From NCBI GenBank assembly GCA_902772615.1, contig CACYBC010000061.1, forward strand, positions 1-25,965: DNA of 25,965 nt, in the 5' to 3' direction. A program made the position numbers and the translations under genes. Origin of the DNA: an uncultured Ruminococcus sp. (lineage in GTDB: Bacteria; Bacillota; Clostridia; Oscillospirales; Ruminococcaceae). Numbering within the stretch: position 1 is the stretch's first letter; the number at the start of each line of letters is the position of its first letter. Of the stretch, positions 6,547-13,290 are shown piece by piece. Under the pieces are notes generated by a model, which had not been told where the DNA came from, searched no databases, and saw nothing but the letters and a program-made list of their open reading frames with translations.

Positions 6547-6571
6547 AAAAAAGATCCGCATTATGCGGATC
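6547..6571 (-). terminator. Terminator between divIC and ybaK
   Basis: On the - strand GATCCGCA pairs with TGCGGATC over a three-base loop, followed by six T residues (6552-6547). It closes the spoVB-to-divIC unit 25 bases after the divIC stop and lies immediately ahead of ybaK on the same strand. Confidence 0.85.
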
Positions 6572-6595
6572 CCGTGATCTGATGAATGAAATCAT

Positions 6596-6925
6596 TCAGT
6601 CTATTCCGGTTATGTCTTCATAGACTCTTTCGTCAACCGCGGCATATCCGAGTTTTTCACGGGCGATCCTCTCTATGTACTCCGCCTCAGTACCGGACAT
6701 CATATGTCTGAGCTCATCATTTTCCAGCTGTGCGATCTCTATCTGCTCAGTTATAAGATTGAGCTGCTGTTTCTGCTCATAAAGTCTGACGCGGATTGAG
6801 ACGACATTTATAAGCAGGTAAACACAGAAAAGAGAAAGAAGAATAAGAATGAATCTCCTCCGGTTGATGTAACCGGTGAGTTCCTTCTTTTCTTTCTCGG
6901 TCATGTTGTTTGCGGCAAATCTCAT
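6596..6925 (-). CDS. divIC: Septum formation initiator, DivIC/FtsB family
   Basis: This 109-residue bitopic membrane protein should be part of the DivIB-DivIC-FtsL (FtsQBL) divisome complex. A short cytoplasmic N-terminus rich in lysine and arginine is followed by one membrane segment at about residues 25-46 (FILILLSLFCVYLLINVV). An extracytoplasmic coiled coil (about 50-78) comes next, then the family tail YIERIAREKLGYAAVDERVY. Location downstream of rqcP repeats the B. subtilis yabO...divIC order. The start at 6925 has only a weak binding site; an alternative ATG at 6904 has none. The gene is the last of the unit, before a terminator. Confidence 0.9.
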   Translation of the reverse strand: MRFAANNMTEKEKKELTGYINRRRFILILLSLFCVYLLINVVSIRVRLYEQKQQLNLITEQIEIAQLENDELRHMMSGTEAEYIERIAREKLGYAAVDERVYEDITGID

Positions 6926-6950
6926 GTTGTGTTCCAGCCCTTTTTCAGCA

Positions 6951-7193
6951 TCAGTGTATGATCATGTACATCTGCTTGGCAACATCCTTCGATTGGGTCT
7001 CCGTTATCTTGAGCACCTTAAACTTCGTCACCGTCTCTCCCATCGTGATCTCTACGATATCTCCGACTTTGACGTCATAGGAAGCTCTCACAGGACGGCC
7101 GTTAACAGATACGCGTTCTGCGTCACACACTTCGTTCGCTACTGTCCGTCTCTTGATTATTCTGCTGACTTTGAGGAATTTATCTATACGCAT
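6951..7193 (-). CDS. rqcP: S4-domain RNA-binding protein RqcP (YabO)
   Basis: This 80-residue protein is a single S4 domain of the Hsp15 type. RqcP works with RqcH to add poly-alanine tails to nascent chains on obstructed 50S subunits. MRIDKFLKVSRIIKRRTVANE at the N-terminus and the SVNGRPVRASYDVKVGDIVEI segment match the family closely, and length agrees with B. subtilis YabO. A longer frame starts at 7250 but the extra 19 residues include a hairpin and precede the conserved MRIDKF start, so I use ATG 7191-7193. The binding site AAGAG is weak. It follows hup and precedes divIC; the sporulation genes yabP and yabQ that lie between yabO and divIC in B. subtilis are absent. Confidence 0.92.
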   Translation of the reverse strand: MRIDKFLKVSRIIKRRTVANEVCDAERVSVNGRPVRASYDVKVGDIVEITMGETVTKFKVLKITETQSKDVAKQMYMIIH

Positions 7194-7213
7194 ATGGTCT
7201 CTTGTTTGCAGTT

Positions 7214-7238
7214 CGGTCCCAAGCACAGCCTGGGACCG
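7214..7238 (-). other. Hairpin between hup and rqcP
   Basis: CGGTCCCA (7214-7221) pairs perfectly with TGGGACCG (7231-7238) around a nine-base loop. It lies in the 60-base gap after the hup stop. No T-run follows on either strand, so it is not a terminator; it may stabilise the abundant hup message or limit rqcP translation. Confidence 0.6.
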
Positions 7239-7253
7239 ATCATTGTTCATTAA

Positions 7254-7526
7254 TTATTTAACTGCATCCTTAAGGGCGGCGCCGGCAGTGAATTTCGGGC
7301 TGCGGGAAGCAGCGATCTCGATCTTCTCTTTTGTCGCGGGGTTGATGCCCTTGCGTGCAGGACGCTCTTTAACTTCGAAGCTGCCGAAGCCGACGAGCTG
7401 TACCTTCTCTCCCTTTACCAGGGCTTCCTTTACACAGTCAAATACTGCATTGACAGCATTGGCGGCGTCTTTCTTTGTCATTCCAACTTTCTTTGCAACT
7501 TCTGCAGTGAGTTCAGTCTTTGTCAT
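7254..7526 (-). CDS. hup: HU-family nucleoid DNA-binding protein
   Basis: This 90-residue protein is a complete HU: the N-terminal helical dimerisation part (MTKTELTAEVAKKVGMTKKDA), then VGFGSFEVKERPARKGINPATKE with the beta arm and its DNA-intercalating proline in the INP segment, and the C-terminal helix ending ALKDAVK. It compacts DNA as a dimer. Its ATG (7524-7526) overlaps the mazG stop in an ATGA, so translation is probably coupled, although GAAGGAG about ten bases upstream offers independent initiation. HU inside a mazG-rqcP-divIC cluster is a recurrent clostridial arrangement. Confidence 0.97.
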   Translation of the reverse strand: MTKTELTAEVAKKVGMTKKDAANAVNAVFDCVKEALVKGEKVQLVGFGSFEVKERPARKGINPATKEKIEIAASRSPKFTAGAALKDAVK

Positions 7527-8332
7527 TTTTCTTTTTCTCCTTCTGTTTTTTTAGATTCAGCCCAAAGCATGTTGAGCTGATCCAAATCTGATTTTTTCAT
7601 ATCTATACCGCGTTCAGCGGCTAAATCCTCAACGATCCTGAATCTCTCGGCAAACTTCTCACAAGCTCTTGTCAGTGCGAGCTCCGAGTCTGCCGGAATG
7701 AATCTGGCTACATTGACTGCGGAAAACAGTATATCACCTAACTCTTCAAACGGATCTCCGTCTCCGTTTATCGCTTTTTTAAACTCACTGATCTCACTTT
7801 CCAGATCAGCTAGTGCCTCATTGATATCTCTGTAGTCAAAGCCGGTATATGCCGCCCTCTTCTGAACTTTCTGGCTTCTGATAAGAGCGGGATATGCTTT
7901 CGGGACGTCATCTATGGCATCAGAACCTGTTTTCTGCTTCTTTTCGCCTCTCTTGATCTCTTCCCAGTTTTTGAGAACAGCGTCAGAGTCTTCTGCGATT
8001 ATGTCCCCGAACACGTGGGGATGGCGGAGGACCATCTTCTTGCAGAGAGCATCAGCCACATCGTCAAGATCGAATACACCTTTTTCCCTCTCGATCTCGG
8101 CGTGCAGTGCGATGTTCATCAGCATATCGCCAAGTTCTTCTTTGAGATTTTCTGTGTTCTCCCTGTCGATAGCTTCTACAGCTTCATATGTCTCTTCTAT
8201 CAGATCCTGCCTTATAGACTCATGAGTCTGGGTCTTGTCCCACGGACAGCCCGTTACAGGATCTCTGAGACACTTCATCAACAGAGGTACATCATCCAGT
8301 GTATACTGCGGTTTTATCCTGAATTCTGACAT
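7523..8332 (-). CDS. mazG: MazG nucleoside triphosphate pyrophosphohydrolase
   Basis: This 269-residue all-alpha NTP pyrophosphatase hydrolyses (d)NTPs to monophosphates and cleans the nucleotide pool. Two MazG repeats are visible. The first has EETYEAVEAID then LKEELGDMLMNIALHAE, giving the EExxE...ExxD metal site. The second has LESEISEFKKA then FEELGDILFSAVNVAR. B. subtilis YabN carries an added N-terminal tetrapyrrole-methylase domain; it is absent here, so this is the stand-alone form. AGGG lies seven to ten bases before ATG 8330-8332, and spoVB ends seven bases upstream. Confidence 0.95.
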   Translation of the reverse strand: MSEFRIKPQYTLDDVPLLMKCLRDPVTGCPWDKTQTHESIRQDLIEETYEAVEAIDRENTENLKEELGDMLMNIALHAEIEREKGVFDLDDVADALCKKMVLRHPHVFGDIIAEDSDAVLKNWEEIKRGEKKQKTGSDAIDDVPKAYPALIRSQKVQKRAAYTGFDYRDINEALADLESEISEFKKAINGDGDPFEELGDILFSAVNVARFIPADSELALTRACEKFAERFRIVEDLAAERGIDMKKSDLDQLNMLWAESKKTEGEKEK

Positions 8333-8339
8333 AAAAATT

Positions 8340-10079
8340 CTACCCTAGTACATGCATTTTTTCAAGTAGAGCAACTATTCTGGGCCCTCCCGGCAGGCTC
8401 ATAAGTTCCTCTCGGTTTACAAGCTTAAACAGCAGCACCATAACGACGTATACCGCTGCGGCGATCGCACAGGATACAAGCGTAGACAGCCTGCCCGGGA
8501 TCAGTTTCACAAGTCCTATGTGGCTGAAACGTGCTACCACTCCGGTCACCACACCGGCAAACAGAGGCTTTACTATCGTCTTTACTGTATCTATCCTGAT
8601 CCCTGTCTGCTTTGAGATGATTATCAATCCGATAATACAGATCGAACTGTAGCAGATCAGATTTCCCATTGCCGCCGCTTTGATGTTTAACGAGGGGATC
8701 GATACCAACGCATAGTTTACGAGCACCTTCAGGGCACATCCGACAGCCATCAGCTTTACCGGAAGATCTATCTGACCCAGTGCCTGGAACATCATGTTCA
8801 CAAAACTGGTCATACAGACGGCGATCGCCGCGATCCCGAGCACGGACAGCATCGGAGAGGCAAGTTTCGTACCGATCGGAAGTGACGGATACAGCAGCTG
8901 CAGCAGCGGTTCGGACATGAATGCTATTCCGAGTCCTGCAGGCGCGGCGATGAGCATCGTGATCCCCATCATGGTCTCTATGTGTTCCTTGACCTTGGCT
9001 GTATCCCCTTTGTTCAGGGCCGTCGTGATATGAGGAAGTGCACTGGTGCCGAAGTTAGCGGTAATGGTCGGGATGAGATCAAAAAGTGGTATTCCGTATC
9101 CATACACTTCATACAGATAATTTGCCATTTCCGGAAATTCCACTCCGGATCTCTCAAGAAGGCCGCCGTGCGATGCGAGAAGAGTGGGCAGATCATTCTC
9201 AATTACCCCGTTAAGGCATCTTATCACCGTAACATTGTCTATCAGACTGGTAACTCTCAGCGTGATCGCCGACAGAGCAAGAGGAAACCCGTATCTGAGG
9301 ATCTGCTTTCTCAGTACTGAAAGTCTCTCTGCCTCCGGGCTTGAATCTATCTGCTCCTGTGTGACGGATCCGCCTTTTCTCTTGTAATAGATCAGCAGGC
9401 TGAAAAACGCGGCAGCCGTAGATACCGTCACTGAAGATATCGCACCTGCCGCGGCAACTGCGAGAATGGCCGCAGATGCGGACGCTGCCGTCTCAGCCTT
9501 GCCGAGGACGGTTCCGTACGCAGCGTATTCCGTCCTCATGAGGTAACTCAGAAAGTAAGCTGCGCCGTACCCGAAGACAGCTTTGAAGATGACCTCGACC
9601 ACATCCGACATCGCGGTGGGATACATGTTTGACAGTCCCTGATAATATCCTCTGTATGAGCTCATCACGCAGCTGAAGAAGATAGACGGTGCTACCGAAA
9701 GCACACACAGGAAAGCCTTGGGATTCTGCATGAATCCTGTCGTAAGAGGTCTTGCAGCCAGCATAAGACACAGGGAACCGATTGCTCCAATAACCGCGAA
9801 AAGCTTGAGCGATTCCTTCCTCAGGTTCTCGACATCCCTGTAACGGCCTGTGGCTGCATATCCTGCCACAAGCCTCGAGACCGCCACCGGGAACCCGACG
9901 ACAGCCACTGCATAAACGGCGCTGTAGATGTTGTAGGAAGACTGGTAGTATCCCCAGCCTCCTCCTGCAAGCAGCTCGATAAGAGGAAACTTGTAGACTA
10001 GGCCGACCAGCTTGACGATTATCAGCGAAATGGTCAGCACAAGCGCGCCTTCTGTTATACTTTGCTTCTTTACAGACAA
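8340..10079 (-). CDS. spoVB: SpoVB-type polysaccharide/lipid II flippase family membrane protein
   Basis: This 579-residue MOP-superfamily transporter is hydrophobic throughout with about 14 predicted membrane segments, starting with ALVLTISLIIVKLVGLVYKF. YYQSSYNIYSAVYAVAVVGFPVAVSRLV is typical of SpoVB/YtgP proteins, which are related to MurJ and carry lipid-linked cell-wall or spore-cortex precursors. The start appears to be TTG at 10077-10079, nine bases after AGAGGT. Position upstream of mazG matches B. subtilis yabM (spoVB-like)-yabN. Since yabP and yabQ are missing from the cluster, a role in vegetative wall export is as likely as one in sporulation. A same-strand terminator lies just upstream. 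Confidence 0.85.
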   Translation of the reverse strand: MSVKKQSITEGALVLTISLIIVKLVGLVYKFPLIELLAGGGWGYYQSSYNIYSAVYAVAVVGFPVAVSRLVAGYAATGRYRDVENLRKESLKLFAVIGAIGSLCLMLAARPLTTGFMQNPKAFLCVLSVAPSIFFSCVMSSYRGYYQGLSNMYPTAMSDVVEVIFKAVFGYGAAYFLSYLMRTEYAAYGTVLGKAETAASASAAILAVAAAGAISSVTVSTAAAFFSLLIYYKRKGGSVTQEQIDSSPEAERLSVLRKQILRYGFPLALSAITLRVTSLIDNVTVIRCLNGVIENDLPTLLASHGGLLERSGVEFPEMANYLYEVYGYGIPLFDLIPTITANFGTSALPHITTALNKGDTAKVKEHIETMMGITMLIAAPAGLGIAFMSEPLLQLLYPSLPIGTKLASPMLSVLGIAAIAVCMTSFVNMMFQALGQIDLPVKLMAVGCALKVLVNYALVSIPSLNIKAAAMGNLICYSSICIIGLIIISKQTGIRIDTVKTIVKPLFAGVVTGVVARFSHIGLVKLIPGRLSTLVSCAIAAAVYVVMVLLFKLVNREELMSLPGGPRIVALLEKMHVLG

Positions 10080-10094
10080 GCCAGATCAACCTCT

Positions 10095-10125
10095 AAAAAA
10101 GAAGGCGGGCATGTTACTGCCCACC
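10095..10125 (-). terminator. Terminator between the zinc-ribbon gene and spoVB
   Basis: On the - strand GGTGGGCA pairs with TGCCCGCC (one G-U) over a six-base loop and is followed by TTCTTTTTT. The spoVB ribosome binding site comes immediately after the T-run, and I see no promoter in the short space between. Confidence 0.82.
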
Positions 10126-10142
10126 TCAGGTTAACAAGGATC

Positions 10143-10637
10143 TTACAGGAGTGAGGCTCCGCAGATGGGGCATTTCTCTGTTCCCTTGGGGAACTTTGCT
10201 CCGCAAACGGGGCAGGTGACCATCTCTTCCTCGACCTCTTCTACTGTTTCCTCTACGGTATCAACCGCTTCTTCCACGTTCTCAACTGCTTCTTCAACTT
10301 TTTCTTCAACCACGGAAGCGGCTTTCTCTGCCTTCTCAGCTGCCTTTGCCGCTGCAGCTGCTGCAGCTTCTTCTGCCTTCTTGACCAGATCAGCAAGACC
10401 GCCCTTGATCTCCTTTGCCTTTTCGAGGAGTGCATCAAGTCCTTCTGCTTCGGCGCCGTTGACTTCTCTCTCGAAGAAGAGCTCACCGAGCTTGGCATAG
10501 GTCTCGTTCAGGTCATGGTTGAGTCTCATTTCTTCCGCTTTGTCCTTGCCTTTTTCGATAAGGTCATTAGCGGTGTCTTTTGCTGCGGAGAACAGCTCTT
10601 TTCCCTTGCTTGTAAGTTTATCAAAAAAATCGCTCAT
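10143..10637 (-). CDS. Coiled-coil protein with C-terminal zinc ribbon
   Basis: This 164-residue protein is not a recognised enzyme. Residues 1-45 form a helical amphipathic segment (SDFFDKLTSKGKELFSAAKD). A middle helix carries ELFFEREVNG, and residues 90-140 are strongly biased to Ala, Glu, Lys and Val, predicting a long coiled coil or stalk. The C-terminus has two CPxCG knuckles (CPVCG...CPICG), a treble-clef or rubredoxin-like zinc ribbon. No signal peptide or membrane segment is seen, so it is probably cytoplasmic. ATG 10635-10637 follows GGAGG by nine bases. It has a near-consensus promoter and its own terminator, so it is a single-gene unit likely expressed well. Function unknown. Confidence 0.85.
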   Translation of the reverse strand: MSDFFDKLTSKGKELFSAAKDTANDLIEKGKDKAEEMRLNHDLNETYAKLGELFFEREVNGAEAEGLDALLEKAKEIKGGLADLVKKAEEAAAAAAAKAAEKAEKAASVVEEKVEEAVENVEEAVDTVEETVEEVEEEMVTCPVCGAKFPKGTEKCPICGASLL

Positions 10638-10670
10638 TAATTGAATCCTCCTTGATTGATAGGCATTTTT

Positions 10671-10699
10671 ATTATATCCAACGCCCTGTTTCAATTCAA
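10671..10699 (-). promoter_or_regulatory. Predicted promoter of the zinc-ribbon gene
   Basis: On the - strand TTGAAT (10699-10694) is followed after 17 bases by a perfect TATAAT (10676-10671). Transcription would start near 10664, leaving a 5' leader of about 27 bases with the GGAGG site. Confidence 0.65.
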
Positions 10700-10772
10700 T
10701 AATCACGAAGCCGGACATCCTTTAATTCACGCAAAATTGATAATTTGAATGAATACTGTTCACATGTCAGCA

Positions 10773-10803
10773 GGAGCCGGCTCCGATCCGGGCCTGATCA
10801 GGC
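10773..10803. repeat. Two short palindromes downstream of hemZ
   Basis: GGAGCCGGCTCC (10773-10784) and GCCTGATCAGGC (10792-10803) are each perfect 12-base palindromes in the 93 bases between hemZ and the zinc-ribbon gene. Neither has a T-run. They may end hemZ transcription inefficiently or bind a protein; no clear terminator was found for the long operon. Confidence 0.4.
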
Positions 10804-10811
10804 GCAGTGCC

Positions 10812-12272
10812 TTACCGTGCGTAGAACCCCTCTATCTTGTCCTTGCGCAGAAGCATCTCATCAAATCTCTCAAGGTAGTCCTGCGGATACTTCATATCGA
10901 AGACTCTTTCGATCAGGTTCTTATTGTTGTCCTTCAGCTTTGTCACTGCCCCCGCGCCGCACGCGATGATGCTCTGCAGTTCATCCATTATGAACAGATT
11001 ATACAGGCATTCTTTCCCGCCGAGCGCATATCCTGTATTCTCAAGGCTCTCCACTGTCCCTTTTTGCCTGTACATATAGTATGGGGAATATCCTCTTGAC
11101 GTCAGTTCTTTCTGTGCAAAATCAACCATCTCCGGAGCCTGCGGCGAGAACAGTTCGGATTCTGTTTCCCTGAGAGTGGATGCCCTCTTAAGCGTCAGTG
11201 CATGGACCGTAACATTCTCCGCCCGGAGAGTCTCGGCTGCCCATACGACGCTTCTCTTGAAGCTCTCAAGATCGTCACCCGGCAGCCCGGCTATGAGATC
11301 TGCATTGATGTTGTCAAAGCCCAGAGCTCTTGCCATCTCGTAACACTTTTCTATATCAGCTGCAGTATGTCTCCTTCCGACTCTTCTGAGGACTTCATCA
11401 TTGGCGGTCTGCGGGTTGATCGATATCCTCGTCACCCCCGCATCCTTCAGCACACTCAGTTTTTCTTCCGTGATGGTATCCGGCCTTCCCGCTTCGACGC
11501 TGTACTCACCTTCCGTTGGCGCTCCGAAGCAGTCCTGTATGGCATCTGTAAGTATCTTGAGTTCCTTCTCACTCAGCACGGTCGGCGTTCCTCCGCCTAT
11601 ATAGACCGTCTGCATCTTCAGTCCCAGTCTGCCCGTGATGCGGGACGTGTAGCTGAGTTCTTTGCAAAGAGCCTCAACATACTTGCCGGTCATGGATCTG
11701 TCTCTCTCGACAGTTTTGGATACAAAAGAGCAATAACTGCACCTTGACGGGCAGAAAGGAATTGAAACGTAAAGCGAGAATCCGTTATCGTCACAGCGTT
11801 TTCTCAGTTTCAGTCCCGTCTCTGCAGTCAGTCTGCATAACCGGGCCTTTTCCCTGTCCACGAGCGAACGTTCAACGAACAGCTTTTCGGCCTCATCGGG
11901 ACTCATTCCCCTTTCAATGAGGTCAGCCATATATTTAGCCGGCCTTATGCCCGTCATAACACCAAAAGGAGGTCTTTTGCCCGTAGCTTCAGAAAGCACA
12001 CGGTACATCAGCACCGCCATCTTCTGCTCCGTCTCCTTCTCAGACAGGCCTACGTCCGCCGGCTCCTGCAGGAAGGTCCTTCTGCCGTTTTCATGGAAAT
12101 CCACCGTAAGCGTGCTTCTTCCGCATTCATCGGGTCCGGCTGCTTCAGCGAAACAGTATTCGTTCACATTGTCCTCCGGAGTCCCGGCTTTGATCTCCGG
12201 TCTCCAGAAAAACATCCTCATTATATTTTCCAGTTCGTAATGGAACCTGTCATCTTTCAGATATAGTGTCAT
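10812..12272 (-). CDS. hemZ: HemZ family radical SAM coproporphyrinogen III dehydrogenase-like protein
   Basis: This 486-residue protein is of the HemN/HemZ radical SAM group, which decarboxylates coproporphyrinogen III without oxygen. An N-terminal HemZ-specific region (about 1-165) includes GKRPPFGVMTGIRPAKYM. The radical SAM core follows with CPSRCSYC (C174, C178, C181) ligating the 4Fe-4S cluster. YIGGGTPTVLS, SVEAGRPDTI and INADLIAGLPGDD lie within the barrel. The B. subtilis-type HemZ is poorly characterised, so the activity is a family assignment. No other haem genes are present here. Its ATG overlaps the upstream hydrolase stop as ATGA, making it the last gene of the operon. Confidence 0.88.
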   Translation of the reverse strand: MTLYLKDDRFHYELENIMRMFFWRPEIKAGTPEDNVNEYCFAEAAGPDECGRSTLTVDFHENGRRTFLQEPADVGLSEKETEQKMAVLMYRVLSEATGKRPPFGVMTGIRPAKYMADLIERGMSPDEAEKLFVERSLVDREKARLCRLTAETGLKLRKRCDDNGFSLYVSIPFCPSRCSYCSFVSKTVERDRSMTGKYVEALCKELSYTSRITGRLGLKMQTVYIGGGTPTVLSEKELKILTDAIQDCFGAPTEGEYSVEAGRPDTITEEKLSVLKDAGVTRISINPQTANDEVLRRVGRRHTAADIEKCYEMARALGFDNINADLIAGLPGDDLESFKRSVVWAAETLRAENVTVHALTLKRASTLRETESELFSPQAPEMVDFAQKELTSRGYSPYYMYRQKGTVESLENTGYALGGKECLYNLFIMDELQSIIACGAGAVTKLKDNNKNLIERVFDMKYPQDYLERFDEMLLRKDKIEGFYAR

Positions 12273-12838
12273 AGGTATGCATTATGCTCCATCTCATGCC
12301 TGAAATCAGTGATCATCCCATGCCCGGGAATGATTGCAGTATCAGTTTGCGAAAATCTCTCTGTGAGCGCCGAAAGGGATCTTTCAAGTTCGTCCCAGCT
12401 TCCCCCGGGAAGATCAGTGCGCCCTACGGATTCCCGGAAGAGCGTATCGCCGGCAAACAACACTCCGTCCGAGTAATAGCACATCCCTCCCTCTGTATGA
12501 CCGGGTGCAGGGATAACCTCTATCCTGAGTCCGCCGAACACAAGTTCTTCTCCGCCGTTCAGCAGCTGGTCTGCGGGAAGATCGAGCCTGTACGCGTCGC
12601 CTCTGCCGATATACAGCGGGGCTCCGGTCTGCTCTTTCAGCAGTCGGACTCCCTGTGTATGATCGTCATGGCCATGTGTAAGGAGGATGGCTTCGCATCT
12701 GAGCCTGTTCTTTTCCATATAATCGATGACCGGAGAAGGATCTCCGCCCGGATCGATCACTGCAGCAGAACCGTCTTTTTCGAATGCCACACAGCAATTT
12801 GCCCTGAGTCTTCCGATCGGGAACAATGCCACTTTCAT
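12269..12838 (-). CDS. Metallo-beta-lactamase fold hydrolase (glyoxalase II-like, YqgX type)
   Basis: This 189-residue protein has the MBL-fold zinc motif THGHDDH (H55, H57, D59, H60), then GHTEGGMC for the third histidine region, FAGDTLF with the bridging aspartate, and a terminal PGHG. Short hydroxyacylglutathione-hydrolase-like proteins of this type are common in Bacillota beside rel and dtd; the true substrate is unknown because most such bacteria lack glutathione. I start it at ATG 12836-12838, which overlaps the dtd stop as ATGA and follows GGAG. An in-frame ATG nine bases upstream is possible. The stop overlaps hemZ. Confidence 0.88.
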   Translation of the reverse strand: MKVALFPIGRLRANCCVAFEKDGSAAVIDPGGDPSPVIDYMEKNRLRCEAILLTHGHDDHTQGVRLLKEQTGAPLYIGRGDAYRLDLPADQLLNGGEELVFGGLRIEVIPAPGHTEGGMCYYSDGVLFAGDTLFRESVGRTDLPGGSWDELERSLSALTERFSQTDTAIIPGHGMITDFRHEMEHNAYL

Positions 12839-13290
12839 CGTCTCCACTCCTCTGTGTCCAGCATGACAGTTACCGGTCCGTCATTGCAGATCTCGACCTG
12901 CATGTCCGCTCCGAACTCACCGGTCTTTACCTCCCTGAGTCCTAAGGAGGAAAGGATCTCAACATATCTCTCGTACGCCTGAACGGACAGGGGCGGCTTT
13001 GCCGCTTCTATGAAACTGGGTCTGTTTCCTTTATGCGTATCGGCCAGCAGAGTGAACTGGGAGACCACCATGGCAGACAATCCAAGGTCCAGTGCTGACA
13101 GATTCATCTTGCCTTCGGCGTCATCAAATATCCTGAGATTTGCAGTCTTCTCGGCGAGTTTCCTGCAGGTATCAAGATCATCACCGGCAGCGCATCCGAA
13201 CAAGACAAGGAGACCGGGTCCTGTTTCCCTGGTCTCCTCGCCGTTTATCGTTACTCTTGCATATTTGACTCTCTGAACAAGTGCTTTCAC
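12835..13290 (-). CDS. dtd: D-aminoacyl-tRNA deacylase
   Basis: This 151-residue enzyme removes D-amino acids (and Gly from tRNA-Ala) mischarged to tRNA. It shows the dimer active-site motifs SQFTL (77-81) and NDGPVT (136-141), the latter holding the Gly-cisPro substrate filter, plus KGNRPSF (88-94). Full length. The start is GTG 13288-13290, overlapping the rel stop as GTGA with AGGAG seven bases upstream. With alr in the same window it deals with D-amino acids, but the two are in different operons. rel-dtd-MBL is a frequent Bacillota order. Confidence 0.96.
   Translation of the reverse strand: MKALVQRVKYARVTINGEETRETGPGLLVLFGCAAGDDLDTCRKLAEKTANLRIFDDAEGKMNLSALDLGLSAMVVSQFTLLADTHKGNRPSFIEAAKPPLSVQAYERYVEILSSLGLREVKTGEFGADMQVEICNDGPVTVMLDTEEWRR

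Noticed and set aside
12284..12982. A 232-codon + strand frame across the MBL hydrolase and dtd genes
   Set aside because: Antisense to two overlapping conserved genes with clear motifs; no support of its own.
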